The notes beneath the pieces are model-generated. The model ran no database searches and had not been told where the DNA came from. It saw only the letters and a program-made list of their open reading frames with translations. DNA of 64,000 nucleotides from Sphingopyxis witflariensis (GTDB taxonomy: Bacteria > Pseudomonadota > Alphaproteobacteria > Sphingomonadales > Sphingomonadaceae): NCBI RefSeq assembly GCF_002205635.1, contig NZ_NISJ01000001.1, positions 124,001-188,000 on the forward strand. Reading direction: 5' to 3'. Positions within the stretch are counted from its first letter, which is position 1. Every line of letters begins with the position of its first letter. The position numbers and the translations under genes are program-made. Shown one piece after another: positions 35,187-45,745 of this stretch.

Positions 35187-36209
35187 CTACCAGCGGTTCC
35201 ACACCTTCTCGGCGAAGCCCGGCAGGTCGCGCACCTGCATCGGCGTGCCGTCGTCAAGGATCACCCTGCCCGAAAACCAGCCGAACACCTGATCCTGCTC
35301 GGTCTTGATCATGCCCGCATCAACCTTCGCCCAGCGATTGACTGCGGGCGCGAAATCCAGCTCGAAACGGCCATCATTGCTCGTAAAGCGCCACGGCCCG
35401 CTGTCGGGTGCGCCTGCGGGCATGTGGAAGGCGACCTGATCGAGCTTGTGCGCGCGGCCGTCGACGAACAGCATATTCTCGCTCGCCGCCGAAGTGTCGC
35501 CAAAGCCGTAGCCGATGTTGAAACCGAACGGACAGCCATCGACCAACCCCGATGCCGACCCCCAATACCAGACATTGTCATAAGTCCAGACGCCGCGCCC
35601 CCAGTCGAGCACCGCAAAGGCATTTTCAGGCGCGAAATCATAGCTCTCGCCGCCGATCTTCACACGCCCACGCGCCGGCATGCAGTTGATTTTCTGATTA
35701 TAGTAAAAGGCATGCGGGTCATCGGCGAAAGGGGTCGCGATCACCATCCGGTCCATATCGGGCTGGCCGAGCCAGATCTCCCCCGACAATCCCCGTCCCT
35801 CGTCATAACCCGGGGCATGGACCGTCAGGCGCCGCCCGCCCCGCTCGTGGCGAAAGGCCAGTTCCAGCCCGTCCTGCGCGTGGACGATATCGCCGCTGTC
35901 GGCGCTGGGCGGAAGCGCCATGGCGCCCATCGGCGCAGGGATCAGCGCGCCGTGATTGACGAAGCCTTTGCCGCGCAAATCCATCCACGACACACCCAAA
36001 AAACCGGCATAGCCATTGTCGGCGACGGTCAGCGCCAGTCCGAAATCGGCATCGAGGATGCAGTAATAGTCCCATTCCTTGATACGGACGGGTTCGGCGG
36101 AAATTGCCGCGCGGTCGTAGCGGCGAACCTCGCGCGTCGCATAGCCGGGGTCGAGCAGGCGCCCCGCGCCGTCATGCAGCGCGCCCTCGCGCATCCTATT
36201 TTGTGTCAA
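35187..36209 (-). CDS. DUF2804 domain protein
   Basis: A 340-residue protein covering a single DUF2804 domain, without signal or membrane segments. Recognisable parts are KEWDYYCILDADFGLALTVA, YNQKINCMP and LDWGRGVWTYDNVWYWGSASG. The family has no known function, but its beta-sandwich look resembles lipocalin-like or carotenoid-hydratase-type folds, which is speculation. The start may be TTG 36209 or ATG 36194; neither has a perfect ribosome site. It follows the SDR gene by 27 nt. Confidence 0.85.
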   Translation of the reverse strand: MTQNRMREGALHDGAGRLLDPGYATREVRRYDRAAISAEPVRIKEWDYYCILDADFGLALTVADNGYAGFLGVSWMDLRGKGFVNHGALIPAPMGAMALPPSADSGDIVHAQDGLELAFRHERGGRRLTVHAPGYDEGRGLSGEIWLGQPDMDRMVIATPFADDPHAFYYNQKINCMPARGRVKIGGESYDFAPENAFAVLDWGRGVWTYDNVWYWGSASGLVDGCPFGFNIGYGFGDTSAASENMLFVDGRAHKLDQVAFHMPAGAPDSGPWRFTSNDGRFELDFAPAVNRWAKVDAGMIKTEQDQVFGWFSGRVILDDGTPMQVRDLPGFAEKVWNRW

Positions 36210-36236
36210 TGCCTACCCCTTTGTCTCAATCGTCGT

Positions 36237-37133
36237 TCAAAGCCCCGGATCGATCCCCGTCAGGTCGACCGAACGCTCCCACAATTCGCGCGCCAGCTTG
36301 GGATCGCGCGCGTCGCGCGTCGCCCGTGCGGGGCCCGAGCGGCCCGAAACCTCGCCCAGCCCCTGTGGCCCCAGATAGTCGCCGCCCTGGACATGCGCGC
36401 CGGTCGCCGCCTGCAGGGTCGGCCACGCGCCCTGCGCGGCGCTGTTGAAAAAGGGTGCGGCGAGCGGTGTCATGCTGCGCAGCGGCAGCGGCAGGTGGCG
36501 CGTGAGTTCGGTCAGCGCGACGCCGGGGTGACACCCGATCGCCTGCGTCGCGCGTGCTGCCGCGCCCAACCGCCGGTCGAGTTCGAACATATGGAGCAGG
36601 TTCGCAAGCTTGCTCATCTGATAGCGCGGCCATTTGTGATAGCTGCGGCTGGCATCGAGGTCGCTATAGTCCATCTCGCCGCTCTTGTGCGCGAGACTGG
36701 CGGTGATCACGATGCGGTCGGTAACATGCGGATGGACCAGCCCGGTGAAGGCGAAGGTGCCGAGGTGATTGACGCCGAATTGCAGTTCATAGCCCTCTTT
36801 GGTCAGCGTCCGCGGCGGGATCATCACCCCGGCGTTGTTGATCAGCACGTCGATGCGCGGTCCCGCCAGCACGGCTTTCGCGGCATCGCGCACCTGATCG
36901 AGATCGGCGAGGTCGAGCGGCTGAAAGGACAAGTCGGCCTTCGGCACATCGACGCGAATGCGGTTCATCACTTCTTCGGCACGGGCCTGATCGCGGCACG
37001 CCAGCACGACATGGCCGCCGCGCGCCGCGAGTATCTTTGTTGTTTCAAAGCCGAGCCCGGCGTTGGCGCCGGTGACGAGGAAGCGCCGTCCGGTCTGCGC
37101 GCCGACATCGTCGGCCGTGAATCCGCTGCGCAT
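36237..37133 (-). CDS. Short-chain dehydrogenase/reductase
   Basis: A 298-residue SDR using NAD(P). It has the nucleotide loop TGANAGLGFE, the NNAG motif and catalytic YQMSK (YxxxK) preceded by serine in ITASLAHKS. Overall it resembles retinol-dehydrogenase-like bacterial SDRs. ATG 37133 has GGGGAG 6 nt upstream; the open frame further upstream overlaps rnhB. The substrate is not known; it may work with the DUF2804 protein encoded next. Confidence 0.87.
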   Translation of the reverse strand: MRSGFTADDVGAQTGRRFLVTGANAGLGFETTKILAARGGHVVLACRDQARAEEVMNRIRVDVPKADLSFQPLDLADLDQVRDAAKAVLAGPRIDVLINNAGVMIPPRTLTKEGYELQFGVNHLGTFAFTGLVHPHVTDRIVITASLAHKSGEMDYSDLDASRSYHKWPRYQMSKLANLLHMFELDRRLGAAARATQAIGCHPGVALTELTRHLPLPLRSMTPLAAPFFNSAAQGAWPTLQAATGAHVQGGDYLGPQGLGEVSGRSGPARATRDARDPKLARELWERSVDLTGIDPGL

Positions 37134-37161
37134 TACCCACTCCCCCTCTTGAGGTTTTTGG

Positions 37162-37716
37162 TCAGACCAGCAGCACTTGTGCGACCGGGGCAAAACTGGT
37201 CCGATGATGCGGCGTTGCGCCATATTGACGCAGCGCCGCGAGATGCTGGGCGGTACCATAGCCCATATTGCGTTCCCAGCCAAAGCCCGGAAAGTCCTGC
37301 GCCGCAGCGACCATGAAGCGGTCGCGATGCTCCTTGGCGAGGATGCTCGCTGCCGAAATGCAGGGATGAAGCGCATCGCCGCCAACGATCGCGCGGGCGG
37401 TATATGTCCAGCGCGGCAGACGATTGCCGTCGACCAGCACCTCGGCGGGCTCGAACCCCAGCGCCTCGACCGCGCGCGTCATCGCGAGAAAGGTCGCCTG
37501 CAAGATGTTGATGCGGTCGATTTCCTCGACGCTCGCCTCGCCAATGCCCCAGCGGCAGCGCGCCTTGATTTCAGCTTCCAGCACGGCGCGGCGTTTTGCA
37601 GTGAGTTTTTTGCTGTCGTCGAGCCCCGCGATGCCGCCGTCACAGAGCAACACGGCGGCGGCGACCACCGGCCCCGCGAGTGGCCCGCGTCCGGCTTCGT
37701 CGACGCCGACAATCAT
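37162..37716 (-). CDS. rnhB: Ribonuclease HII
   Basis: RNase HII removes ribonucleotides from DNA and RNA primers from hybrids. The 184-residue protein starts [18 protein letters not shown] with the conserved DEAGRG acidic pair, and has DDSKKLT, VDGN and [12 protein letters not shown] (further catalytic aspartate). ATG 37716 gives the family start; the frame upstream runs through repeat R4 and would add 40 unrelated residues. The SDR gene follows after 28 nt. Confidence 0.95.
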   Translation of the reverse strand: MIVGVDEAGRGPLAGPVVAAAVLLCDGGIAGLDDSKKLTAKRRAVLEAEIKARCRWGIGEASVEEIDRINILQATFLAMTRAVEALGFEPAEVLVDGNRLPRWTYTARAIVGGDALHPCISAASILAKEHRDRFMVAAAQDFPGFGWERNMGYGTAQHLAALRQYGATPHHRTSFAPVAQVLLV

Positions 37717-37760
37717 GGATTCCCCTCCCGCTTGCCGGAAGCGGAGAAAAGCCAATTGTT

Positions 37761-37842
37761 CCGTTCGCATCGAGCGAAGTCGAGATGCCCCTCGGTCTGG
37801 CGCAACCCCGATGGGTGTCTCGACTTCGCTCGACACGAACGG
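37761..37842. repeat. Inverted repeat family R4 (CGAGCGAAGTCGAGA type)
   Basis: Arms at 37761-37790 and 37813-37842 are imperfect complements containing GAGCGAAGTCGAGA / TCTCGACTTCGCTC, ending CCGTTCGCAT and CGAACGG. It lies 22 nt after the thiD-VOC stop. A remnant with the same end sequence is at 8503-8550. Confidence 0.85.
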
Positions 37843-37864
37843 GTCAACATAAGCTGGGTCCGCC

Positions 37865-39007
37865 TTAAACCCGCCACGGCGGGTAGCGCCGATATTCGCC
37901 CGCCTGATAGAGGCACAGGCGATTGCCCGCGGGGTCGGTCAGCCGTGCTTCGCGCCAGCCCCACTCCTCGTCACGCGGCATCTGGTCGAAACGCACGCCG
38001 CGACGCGCGAGATAGGCGACCCATGCGTCGAGCGCGCCGCTCTCCAGATAGGTCACCGCCCCGCCCGCCGCGCCGTCGCCGACGTGAATCGACAGGGTGA
38101 CGCCGTTGGTCGCTTCGAAGCGCGCATAGCCATTTTCGGTGCTATCGACGATCAGCGTCAGCCCCATCTGTTTGTAGAAGGCGACCGACGCGGCATAGTC
38201 GCTCGCGGGCAAGGTGAACTGGTTGAGCGCAGGGCCGGTGAACAGCCCGTCGTTGCGCACCTTTTGATGCCCCATCGGGCCATGACCTTCGCCGAGCCCC
38301 GGCGCATCGAGCAGCGAGAGCCGCACGAAATCGCGCGCGCGCGCCACGGCGGGCTCGAGCGGCATGCCTTGCGCGAGGCCGGTCGCGATCGCGCTCGCCA
38401 GCGTGCAGCCGGTGCCGTGGGTGTGCTGCGTATCGATGCGCGGAGCTTCCCAGCGCGCGACTTCGCCCTCGCCCGGCTCGAGCAATCGGTCGATCACCGT
38501 CTCGCCCGCGCCATGCCCGCCCTTGACGAGCAGCGCGCAACCGTGCGCGAGCACCGCGGCCTCGCCGCCGAGCGCATCGAGTTCGCCAAGATTCGGCGTC
38601 GCTACGCTTGCCCGCGCGAGCAGCTTTTCGAACGCGCGGATCGTGCCGGCGTCGGCCAGCACCGACCCGCTCGTCGAGACCATCACGGGGTCGAACACCA
38701 CCGCCGCGCCCGCAAGATCGGGGCGCGTCAGCCGTTCGGCGACCGCCGCTGCCGTCTCCGCGCTGCCGATCATGCCGATCTTGACCGCATCGACGCCGAT
38801 GTCGGCGACGACGCTGTCGATCTGCATCAGCACCATGTCGGTCGGCACGGCATGGACGCCCTGTACGCCCATCGTGTTTTGCGCGGTGATCGCGGCGATC
38901 GCGGTCATTGCGTGACCGCCCAGCATCGTCACCGTCTTGATATCGGCCTGAATCCCCGCGCCGCCACCGCTATCCGACCCGGCGACGATCAGGACGCGTG
39001 CGGTCAT
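37865..39007 (-). CDS. thiD: HMP-P kinase ThiD fused to a VOC/glyoxalase domain
   Basis: The first roughly 255 residues are ThiD, which phosphorylates hydroxymethylpyrimidine (phosphate) in thiamine synthesis: [37 protein letters not shown] and the [14 protein letters not shown] anion hole. Residues about 258-375 form a second domain of vicinal oxygen chelate type ([18 protein letters not shown], then [11 protein letters not shown]). A normal ThiD is about 260 residues, so this is a real fusion without a stop. The role of the added domain is unknown. Confidence 0.9.
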   Translation of the reverse strand: MTARVLIVAGSDSGGGAGIQADIKTVTMLGGHAMTAIAAITAQNTMGVQGVHAVPTDMVLMQIDSVVADIGVDAVKIGMIGSAETAAAVAERLTRPDLAGAAVVFDPVMVSTSGSVLADAGTIRAFEKLLARASVATPNLGELDALGGEAAVLAHGCALLVKGGHGAGETVIDRLLEPGEGEVARWEAPRIDTQHTHGTGCTLASAIATGLAQGMPLEPAVARARDFVRLSLLDAPGLGEGHGPMGHQKVRNDGLFTGPALNQFTLPASDYAASVAFYKQMGLTLIVDSTENGYARFEATNGVTLSIHVGDGAAGGAVTYLESGALDAWVAYLARRGVRFDQMPRDEEWGWREARLTDPAGNRLCLYQAGEYRRYPPWRV

Positions 39008-39027
39008 GAGCGGCCACCCAAATGATC

Positions 39028-39098
39028 GTCACCCCGGACCTGATCAGGGGTCCAGGACGCTGCGGCGGTTATGGATGCCGTATCAAGTCCGGCATGAC
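39028..39098. repeat. Inverted repeat (GTCACCCCGGAC type)
   Basis: Arms GTCACCCCGGACCTGATCA and the imperfect complement ending GTCCGGCATGAC. It lies 15 nt after the DUF1272 stop and 20 nt before the thiD start. It resembles the arms at 9538-9633. Confidence 0.7.
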
Positions 39099-39113
39099 GG
39101 AAGAAGGCTATGG

Positions 39114-39338
39114 TCACCCCTTGTGCTTCCGCTCCGTCGAGGCGGGGAATTTCGCCAGCTGCGCGCCTTCGCGCAACGGCCGATCTAGCAGGTCGCCGTC
39201 GCAATTGGGGCAACGCTCATCGAACTTGTCGGCGCAATTCGCGCAAAAGGTGCATTCGAAAGAACAGATGAAAGCACCATGGATATCGGCGGGCAAATCG
39301 CGGCCGCACTTTTCACAATCGGGGCGCATTTCCAACAT
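39114..39338 (-). CDS. DUF1272 zinc-ribbon protein
   Basis: A 74-residue cytosolic protein made almost wholly of cysteine pairs: CEKCG, CSFECTFCANC and CPNC. This is the DUF1272 pattern and implies two bound zinc ions; the residues MRPDCEKCGRDLP at the start are typical. Function is unknown. The start is 1 nt after the glmM stop, so it is translated from the glmM transcript. Confidence 0.85.
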   Translation of the reverse strand: MLEMRPDCEKCGRDLPADIHGAFICSFECTFCANCADKFDERCPNCDGDLLDRPLREGAQLAKFPASTERKHKG

Positions 39339-39339
39339 T

Positions 39340-40677
<1,338 letters not shown>

Positions 40678-40796
40678 GCCACCTCTGCTACCTAAGCCGT
40701 GGGGAGAAGAAGGCCTACCCCGGGTTACCGGGATGGCCCTAGGTCACCCTTTTTTGCTTGGCAAGCTGGCCGGGGGGATTGCCGGGAGATTATAGC

Positions 40797-42044
40797 GTGA
40801 AATCGGCATGGATTATCCTCTCGGCGCTGGTCGCCGGGATGCTGCTGGGGATCGGCGTGGAAACGCTCTCGCCCGCCGCGGGGACGGCGTCGCTCCCCTA
40901 TATCGAAACCGTCGGCCTGTTGTGGCTGAAGGCGCTGACGATGACGATCATTCCATTGATCGTCGCGCTGCTCGTCACCGGCATTACTGCGACCGCCGAT
41001 GCGGCGCGGGCGGGCGCGCTGGCCGGGCGTTCGGTGATGATCTTTCTGGGCGCCATCTTCCTTTCGGGGCTGATGTCTCTTCTGGTCACGCCGCTGTTGC
41101 TGCGCCTTTTTCCGATGTCATCCAATGCGGCCGAAGCGCTGCGCCATGGGCTCGGCGGGACGAGCGAAGCACCGCCTTCGCCGACATTCGCCGACTTCAT
41201 TCTGGGCCTGATCCCGTCCAACCCGATCGCTGCCGCGGCCGAGACGACGGTGCTGCCGCTGATCGTCTTTACGACCATCTTCGCCTTTGCGATTACCAAG
41301 CTCCAGCCCGAACAGCGCGCGACGCTCTCGGGCCTGTTCAGGGCTCTCGGCGACGCGATGCTGATCGTCATTGGCTGGGTGCTGGCGCTTGCGCCGATCG
41401 GCGTTTTCGCGCTCGGCTATGCACTCTCGGTCAAGGCCGGCGTCGCGGCTTTTGGGGGACTCATCCATTATGTGTTGATCCTGTCGGGCGTCGGCGTCAG
41501 TTGCCTTCTGCTCGGCCTGCTGCTTGCATGGCTCGTGGTCGGCATTTCGCTGCCGCGCTTTGTCCAGGCGATGGTTCCGACGCTCGCGGTCGCGATCAGC
41601 ACGCAAAGCTCGCTCGCCAGCCTTCCCGCAATGCTCAAGGCGACCGAAACGCTGGGCGTCGATCCGAAAAAGGCCGACGTCGTGCTGCCGCTCGCGGTTG
41701 CGCTCTTCCGTTTCACCAGCCCGGCGATGAACCTTGCGGTCGTGGTCTATGTCGCCTGGCTGTTTGGCATCGAGCTGACACCTTGGGAGATGGCGGTCGG
41801 GCTGGGCGTCGCCATGGCCGCGGCGCTGAGTTCGGTCAGCCTGCCCGGGTCGATCAGCTTTGTGACCTCAATCGCGCCGATCGCGGTATCGATGGGCGTC
41901 CCCGTCGCGCCGCTCGGGCTGCTCGTCGCGGTCGAGACTTTTCCCGATATCTTCCGAACCCTAGGTAATGTCGTCGGCGATGTCGCCGCAACCAAATATG
42001 CCGCCGACGGTGTCGACGACGAACCAGCAGGAGAGGCATTATGA
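40797..42044 (+). CDS. Dicarboxylate/amino acid:cation symporter
   Basis: A 415-residue inner-membrane carrier of the DAACS (GltP/DctA) family with eight membrane helices and two re-entrant loops. The serine-rich loop AISTQSSLASLPAML and the substrate/Na+ site regions FRFTSPAMNL and SLPGSISFV are visible. It should import glutamate, aspartate or C4-dicarboxylates with protons or sodium. The start is GTG 40797 with GGGAG 8-9 nt upstream. Its stop overlaps the next gene (ATGA). Confidence 0.88.
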   Translation: MKSAWIILSALVAGMLLGIGVETLSPAAGTASLPYIETVGLLWLKALTMTIIPLIVALLVTGITATADAARAGALAGRSVMIFLGAIFLSGLMSLLVTPLLLRLFPMSSNAAEALRHGLGGTSEAPPSPTFADFILGLIPSNPIAAAAETTVLPLIVFTTIFAFAITKLQPEQRATLSGLFRALGDAMLIVIGWVLALAPIGVFALGYALSVKAGVAAFGGLIHYVLILSGVGVSCLLLGLLLAWLVVGISLPRFVQAMVPTLAVAISTQSSLASLPAMLKATETLGVDPKKADVVLPLAVALFRFTSPAMNLAVVVYVAWLFGIELTPWEMAVGLGVAMAAALSSVSLPGSISFVTSIAPIAVSMGVPVAPLGLLVAVETFPDIFRTLGNVVGDVAATKYAADGVDDEPAGEAL

Positions 42045-43036
42045 AATATCGCACCCTCGGCCACGGCCTGAAAGTCTCCGCCATCGGCATCGGCTGCATG
42101 CCGATGATCAAGGGCGGCAATATCCTGTATGGCGAAGCCGCCGACCTTGATGAATCGACGCGAACGATCCACCGCGCGATCGATCTGGGCGTCACCTTTT
42201 TCGATACCGCGCAAATTTACGGCCCGTTCAGCAACGAAGAACTGCTGGGCGCAGCCATCAAAGGCAAGCGCGACGGCCTGATTATCGCGACCAAATTCGG
42301 GTTCAAATTCGAGGGCAATCAGATCGTCGGCGTCGACGGATCGCCCGCCAACGCGCGCGCGGCGTGCGAAGGCTCGCTCCAGCGGCTGGGTATCGACACG
42401 ATCGACCTTTTCTATCAGCACCGCGTCGATCCCTCGATCCCGATCGAGGAAGTCGTCGGCGGCATGATGGAGTTGGTGAACGAGGGCAAGGTGCGCCACA
42501 TCGCGCTGTCCGAAGCTGGCCCCGACACGCTCCGCCGCGCCGCCAAAGCCGCGCCGATCACCGCGTTGCAGAGCGAATATTCGATCTGGGAGCGCGATGT
42601 GGAAGAGGAAATCCTGGGCGTCTGCCGCGAGCATGGCATCGGATTTGTCCCCTATTCGCCGCTCGGCCGCGGCTTTCTGGCGGGCGCGGTGCGCAGCCGG
42701 GACGAGCTGCCCGAGGGTGACTGGCGCCGCAATGATCCCCGCTATTCGGACGAGAATCTGCCGGCCAACCTCGCGATCGTCGATGCGATCGGCGCGGTCG
42801 CTGACAAGCATAAGGCGTCGAAGGCGCAGGTCGCGCTGGCGTGGTTGCTCGCGCAGGGCGAGGATATTGTGCCGATCCCGGGCACCAAGCGCCGGGTGAC
42901 GATGGAGGATAGCGTCGCGGCAACCGAGCTGGCGCTGACTGCCGACGATCTCGCGGCGATCGAAGCGGCGGCACCCCGCGGCGGCACGAGTGGGCCGCGC
43001 TATGGCGAACAGGGTATGCGGATGGTGCGGTTGTAG
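42041..43036 (+). CDS. Aldo/keto reductase
   Basis: A 331-residue NADPH-dependent aldo/keto reductase, YakC/AKR13-like. Catalytic residues are seen in FFDTAQIYGPFSNEELLG (Asp, Tyr), ATKFGF (Lys) and FYQHRVDP (His), with the NADP-binding PIPGTKRR near the end. Its ATG overlaps the symporter stop by 4 nt, so it is co-translated with the carrier and may act on a metabolite of the imported acid, which is inference. It is different from the reductase at 6941. Confidence 0.88.
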   Translation: MKYRTLGHGLKVSAIGIGCMPMIKGGNILYGEAADLDESTRTIHRAIDLGVTFFDTAQIYGPFSNEELLGAAIKGKRDGLIIATKFGFKFEGNQIVGVDGSPANARAACEGSLQRLGIDTIDLFYQHRVDPSIPIEEVVGGMMELVNEGKVRHIALSEAGPDTLRRAAKAAPITALQSEYSIWERDVEEEILGVCREHGIGFVPYSPLGRGFLAGAVRSRDELPEGDWRRNDPRYSDENLPANLAIVDAIGAVADKHKASKAQVALAWLLAQGEDIVPIPGTKRRVTMEDSVAATELALTADDLAAIEAAAPRGGTSGPRYGEQGMRMVRL

Positions 43037-43045
43037 CACTTCTCG

Positions 43046-43176
43046 ATCCTCCCTGTGCCGCAGGCATGGGGAGGTGGCAGCGCGAAGCGCTGACGGAGGG
43101 GCTTGGACGCCAGAGCCCCCTCCACCACCGCCTGCGGCGGCGGTCCCCCTCCCCATTGCTGCGCAACAGGGTGGAT
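43046..43176. repeat. Intergenic repeat family R2, copy C
   Basis: Third copy of the roughly 130-bp element, between convergent genes: 9 nt after the aldo/keto reductase stop and 1 nt before the DUF1003 stop. Ends ATCCTCCCTGT and ACAGGGTGGAT. Confidence 0.9.
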
Positions 43177-43177
43177 T

Positions 43178-43681
43178 CTAGCGCTTCAACCCCTTCACCT
43201 CACCCATCAGCTCATCCATCTTGTGGTGCAGCCGCATGATTTCCAACTCGGCGCGCAGGTTGATTTCATAGTCCAGCCCCGCCGCGATCCGGTCCTTCGC
43301 CGACGCGCGGTTCTGGCTCATCATGATGATCGGCGCCTGCACCGCCGCGAGGGTCGAGAGCATCAGGTTCAGGAAAATGAACGGATAGGGGTCGAACGCG
43401 AGCCCCCAGCGCGCCAATATTTCCGAATTGAGCAGCATCCAGCCGAGCAGAACGACGGTGAACAGGATGATGAAACCCCACGACCCGCCAACGGCAGCAA
43501 CATGGTCGGACAGGCGCGCACCAAAACTGGATTCCTGATCGACCAGATCGGCGGCGTCGCGGCTGGTCAGACGGCGTTCGGCGATGGCGTCGAGAACGCG
43601 GCGCTCGTCACCGTCGAGCTCCTCAAGCGGCCGCCCGAGCAGGCGGAGCGACAGGTCCGCGATCTGCGTCGCATCATTCAT
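43178..43681 (-). CDS. DUF1003 membrane protein
   Basis: A 167-residue protein with two membrane helices in the centre (SWGFIILFTVVLLGWMLLN and PYPFIFLNLMLSTLAAVQAP) and the DUF1003 signature IIMMSQNRASAKDR followed by a carboxy-terminal coiled-coil. The amino third (RLLGRPLEELDGDERRVL) is soluble. Function is unknown. The ATG at 43681 was taken because the frame upstream overlaps the NnrU gene; the two genes are 4 nt apart. Confidence 0.88.
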   Translation of the reverse strand: MNDATQIADLSLRLLGRPLEELDGDERRVLDAIAERRLTSRDAADLVDQESSFGARLSDHVAAVGGSWGFIILFTVVLLGWMLLNSEILARWGLAFDPYPFIFLNLMLSTLAAVQAPIIMMSQNRASAKDRIAAGLDYEINLRAELEIMRLHHKMDELMGEVKGLKR

Positions 43682-43685
43682 CGCC

Positions 43686-44387
43686 CTACCCCACCCAACG
43701 CCAGATTCCCGCGACCATATAGCCCAGCGCGCCATGCGCCCAGGTCGCGGCGAGCCAGACAGCAATGCCGCCGAAGAGCGCGTGCGGCCGCGGGATCGTG
43801 TCGCCCCATGAACCGCGCCCGCTGAGTTGACGGGCAAAGGGAATGAAACTCGTGCGCGCGGCCCAGTGCCGCCATGTATCACCCATCAACCGCGCTTTTT
43901 TCACATCCTGCCCCGCCGATCCGACGAGCGCGAGGAAGATGATCGTCGCCGACAGGATGAACTGCCCCGGCGTCGGCACCACTAGCGCATGCGCGAAGGC
44001 CCAGAGCGCAAAGCCCCACATCATCGGGTGGCGCGTGATCGCGAAGACGCCGCGCGCGGCGCCCTGTGCGGCAAAGGCGGCGTTCGGCGCGGGCAGCGCC
44101 GGATTGCCGATCAGCGAGCCCATGAACAATATGCTGGCGAACAGCACCAGCAGCGACGCGAACATCCACAGCCCATCGCCGACCGCCCATATCGGCGGTT
44201 CTGCGGGCATCCCGCGCCACGCCTGCACGAGCATGACAAGCGTTGCGATCGCCACGACCGAATAGACGATCAGAAACGACCGCTCGCCCATCCGGCCCGC
44301 AAGCGGCGCGCGCAGCGGATGTGACAGAAGCAAATGCGACCCGACGAACAGGACGCATGTTGTGACCAGAAGCGACATCGGTTGCAT
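43686..44387 (-). CDS. NnrU family membrane protein
   Basis: A 233-residue inner-membrane protein with about six helices. NnrU-family marks include an early GSHLLLSHPLR, ITRHPMMWGFALWAFAH and the GSAGQDVKKA loop. The family is named from a nitrite/nitric-oxide reduction locus and relates to isoprenylcysteine methyltransferase-like folds, but no denitrification genes are present here. It is followed after 4 nt by DUF1003, suggesting a two-gene operon. Confidence 0.87.
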   Translation of the reverse strand: MQPMSLLVTTCVLFVGSHLLLSHPLRAPLAGRMGERSFLIVYSVVAIATLVMLVQAWRGMPAEPPIWAVGDGLWMFASLLVLFASILFMGSLIGNPALPAPNAAFAAQGAARGVFAITRHPMMWGFALWAFAHALVVPTPGQFILSATIIFLALVGSAGQDVKKARLMGDTWRHWAARTSFIPFARQLSGRGSWGDTIPRPHALFGGIAVWLAATWAHGALGYMVAGIWRWVG

Positions 44388-44440
44388 TGGGCCTCTCTCT
44401 CCTCCCTCTTTCCCGGTGCAGCGCTGGTCAGGCGCGGCGT

Positions 44441-45745
44441 TTATCTGTCATAGGCCTTGGGCAGCGCGCCTTCCTGCGGCGTGGCATAGCGATCGCGCAA
44501 ACGGTCCTGCCGCGTCGTCAGCGACTGGCGCTTGCCGTCGATCCAGACCATCGTCGGACGGCTGCCGAGTTCGAGCGGATCATCGTCCCAGATGACCACG
44601 TCACCAACACGTCCGGCCCTGAGTGACCCGATGCTGGCGTCCATCCCGACAGCGCGGGCAGGCGCACTGCTGATCGCGGCAAAAGCCTGGTCCCAGCTCA
44701 GCCCGCTCGCTCCCGGCAGTCTGGCCAGTCCGACCAAATTCCCGGCATATTGCGTGGTATAGCCCATTTTATGCGCATCGTCGTCATCGAACACACCGAC
44801 CGACACATCGACGCCCGCAGCCTTCAATCGTCCGGCGTTCGACTGGGTCGCGCCGAGCTGTTCAAAGCTGCTGGGCAGGTCGGTCAGCGGCGATACCAGC
44901 ACCGGCACCTTGGCGGCGGCAATGTCGCGCGCGACGAGCCAGCCTTCGGTCACGCCGACGAGGACGAGCTTCAGCGCGGGAAACTCCCCCTTCAGCTTGA
45001 TGACGTTGACGATATCGACCGCGCGGTCGACGCGGACGAACAGCGGCGTGGTGCCATCGATCACCCGCACCAGCGCATCGGCGTCGGCGCGCTGGATCAT
45101 CGCATCATTGCCCCATTCGGCAAGCGCGGCGGGGTTGCGGGCATAGCTGCGCGCCGCAAGCAATTGTTCGCGGAACAGCAGGAAAGTCGCGGCGCGGCTG
45201 CCGCCGGCCTTGGCCGACCCGGCTTCGCCAAAGGCGACGAACTGGAGCGCGCGCGGGCGCGTGACCATGTCCATATCGTCGGCGAGGTCGACGACCGCCC
45301 CCTGTCCGGCGAACAAATTGCTGCTGCTGCCCGGTGCGACGATCGCGCGGGTGACCCCGGCGGCGCGGTTGACCGCGACGGGCGAGCCCATCGGATTGAG
45401 CGCCGGCGCGATATCGAGCCCGGCGGAGAAGCGCGAGCGCCCCGCCGACCGGTCGTTGGTTCCCGACACCGCATCAACCTCGACCAGCCCGACGCGGCTG
45501 AACGCCGCGACGATGCCCGGCGTGACCCAGCGGCCTTTGGCATCGACGCGTTCGATCCCGGCGGGAACGGCGACGCCGGCACCCGCCGCAACGACCTTGC
45601 CGCCGCGCACGACTACCGTGCCGCCCTCGATCGGCGCGCTACCGTCGCCGATGACGAGCTTTGCGTTGGTGATCGCAATGTCCTGTGCGGCGATCGGGGC
45701 CGTGACGGCCAGAGCCGCGACGGAAAGCAGAAGTGCGCGCATCAT
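44441..45745 (-). CDS. Amidohydrolase-family protein without metal ligands (probable pseudo-enzyme)
   Basis: A 434-residue exported protein (signal ending TAPIAAQ) with the imidazolonepropionase-like amidohydrolase layout. The beta-strand where active members have HxH reads TPGIVAAFSRVG (about 76-86), and the usual later histidines are also replaced (FVRVDRAVDI, LVGVTEG), leaving only an aspartate in VFDDDD. It probably cannot bind the catalytic metals. Its start overlaps the stop of the intact paralogue by 4 nt, so it may be a structural partner. An alternative start is the next codon. Confidence 0.85.
   Translation of the reverse strand: MMRALLLSVAALAVTAPIAAQDIAITNAKLVIGDGSAPIEGGTVVVRGGKVVAAGAGVAVPAGIERVDAKGRWVTPGIVAAFSRVGLVEVDAVSGTNDRSAGRSRFSAGLDIAPALNPMGSPVAVNRAAGVTRAIVAPGSSSNLFAGQGAVVDLADDMDMVTRPRALQFVAFGEAGSAKAGGSRAATFLLFREQLLAARSYARNPAALAEWGNDAMIQRADADALVRVIDGTTPLFVRVDRAVDIVNVIKLKGEFPALKLVLVGVTEGWLVARDIAAAKVPVLVSPLTDLPSSFEQLGATQSNAGRLKAAGVDVSVGVFDDDDAHKMGYTTQYAGNLVGLARLPGASGLSWDQAFAAISSAPARAVGMDASIGSLRAGRVGDVVIWDDDPLELGSRPTMVWIDGKRQSLTTRQDRLRDRYATPQEGALPKAYDR

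Noticed and set aside
37717-37836. Amino-terminal extension of rnhB
   Set aside because: The added 40 codons are translated repeat R4, and the family start ([11 protein letters not shown]) is at 37716.
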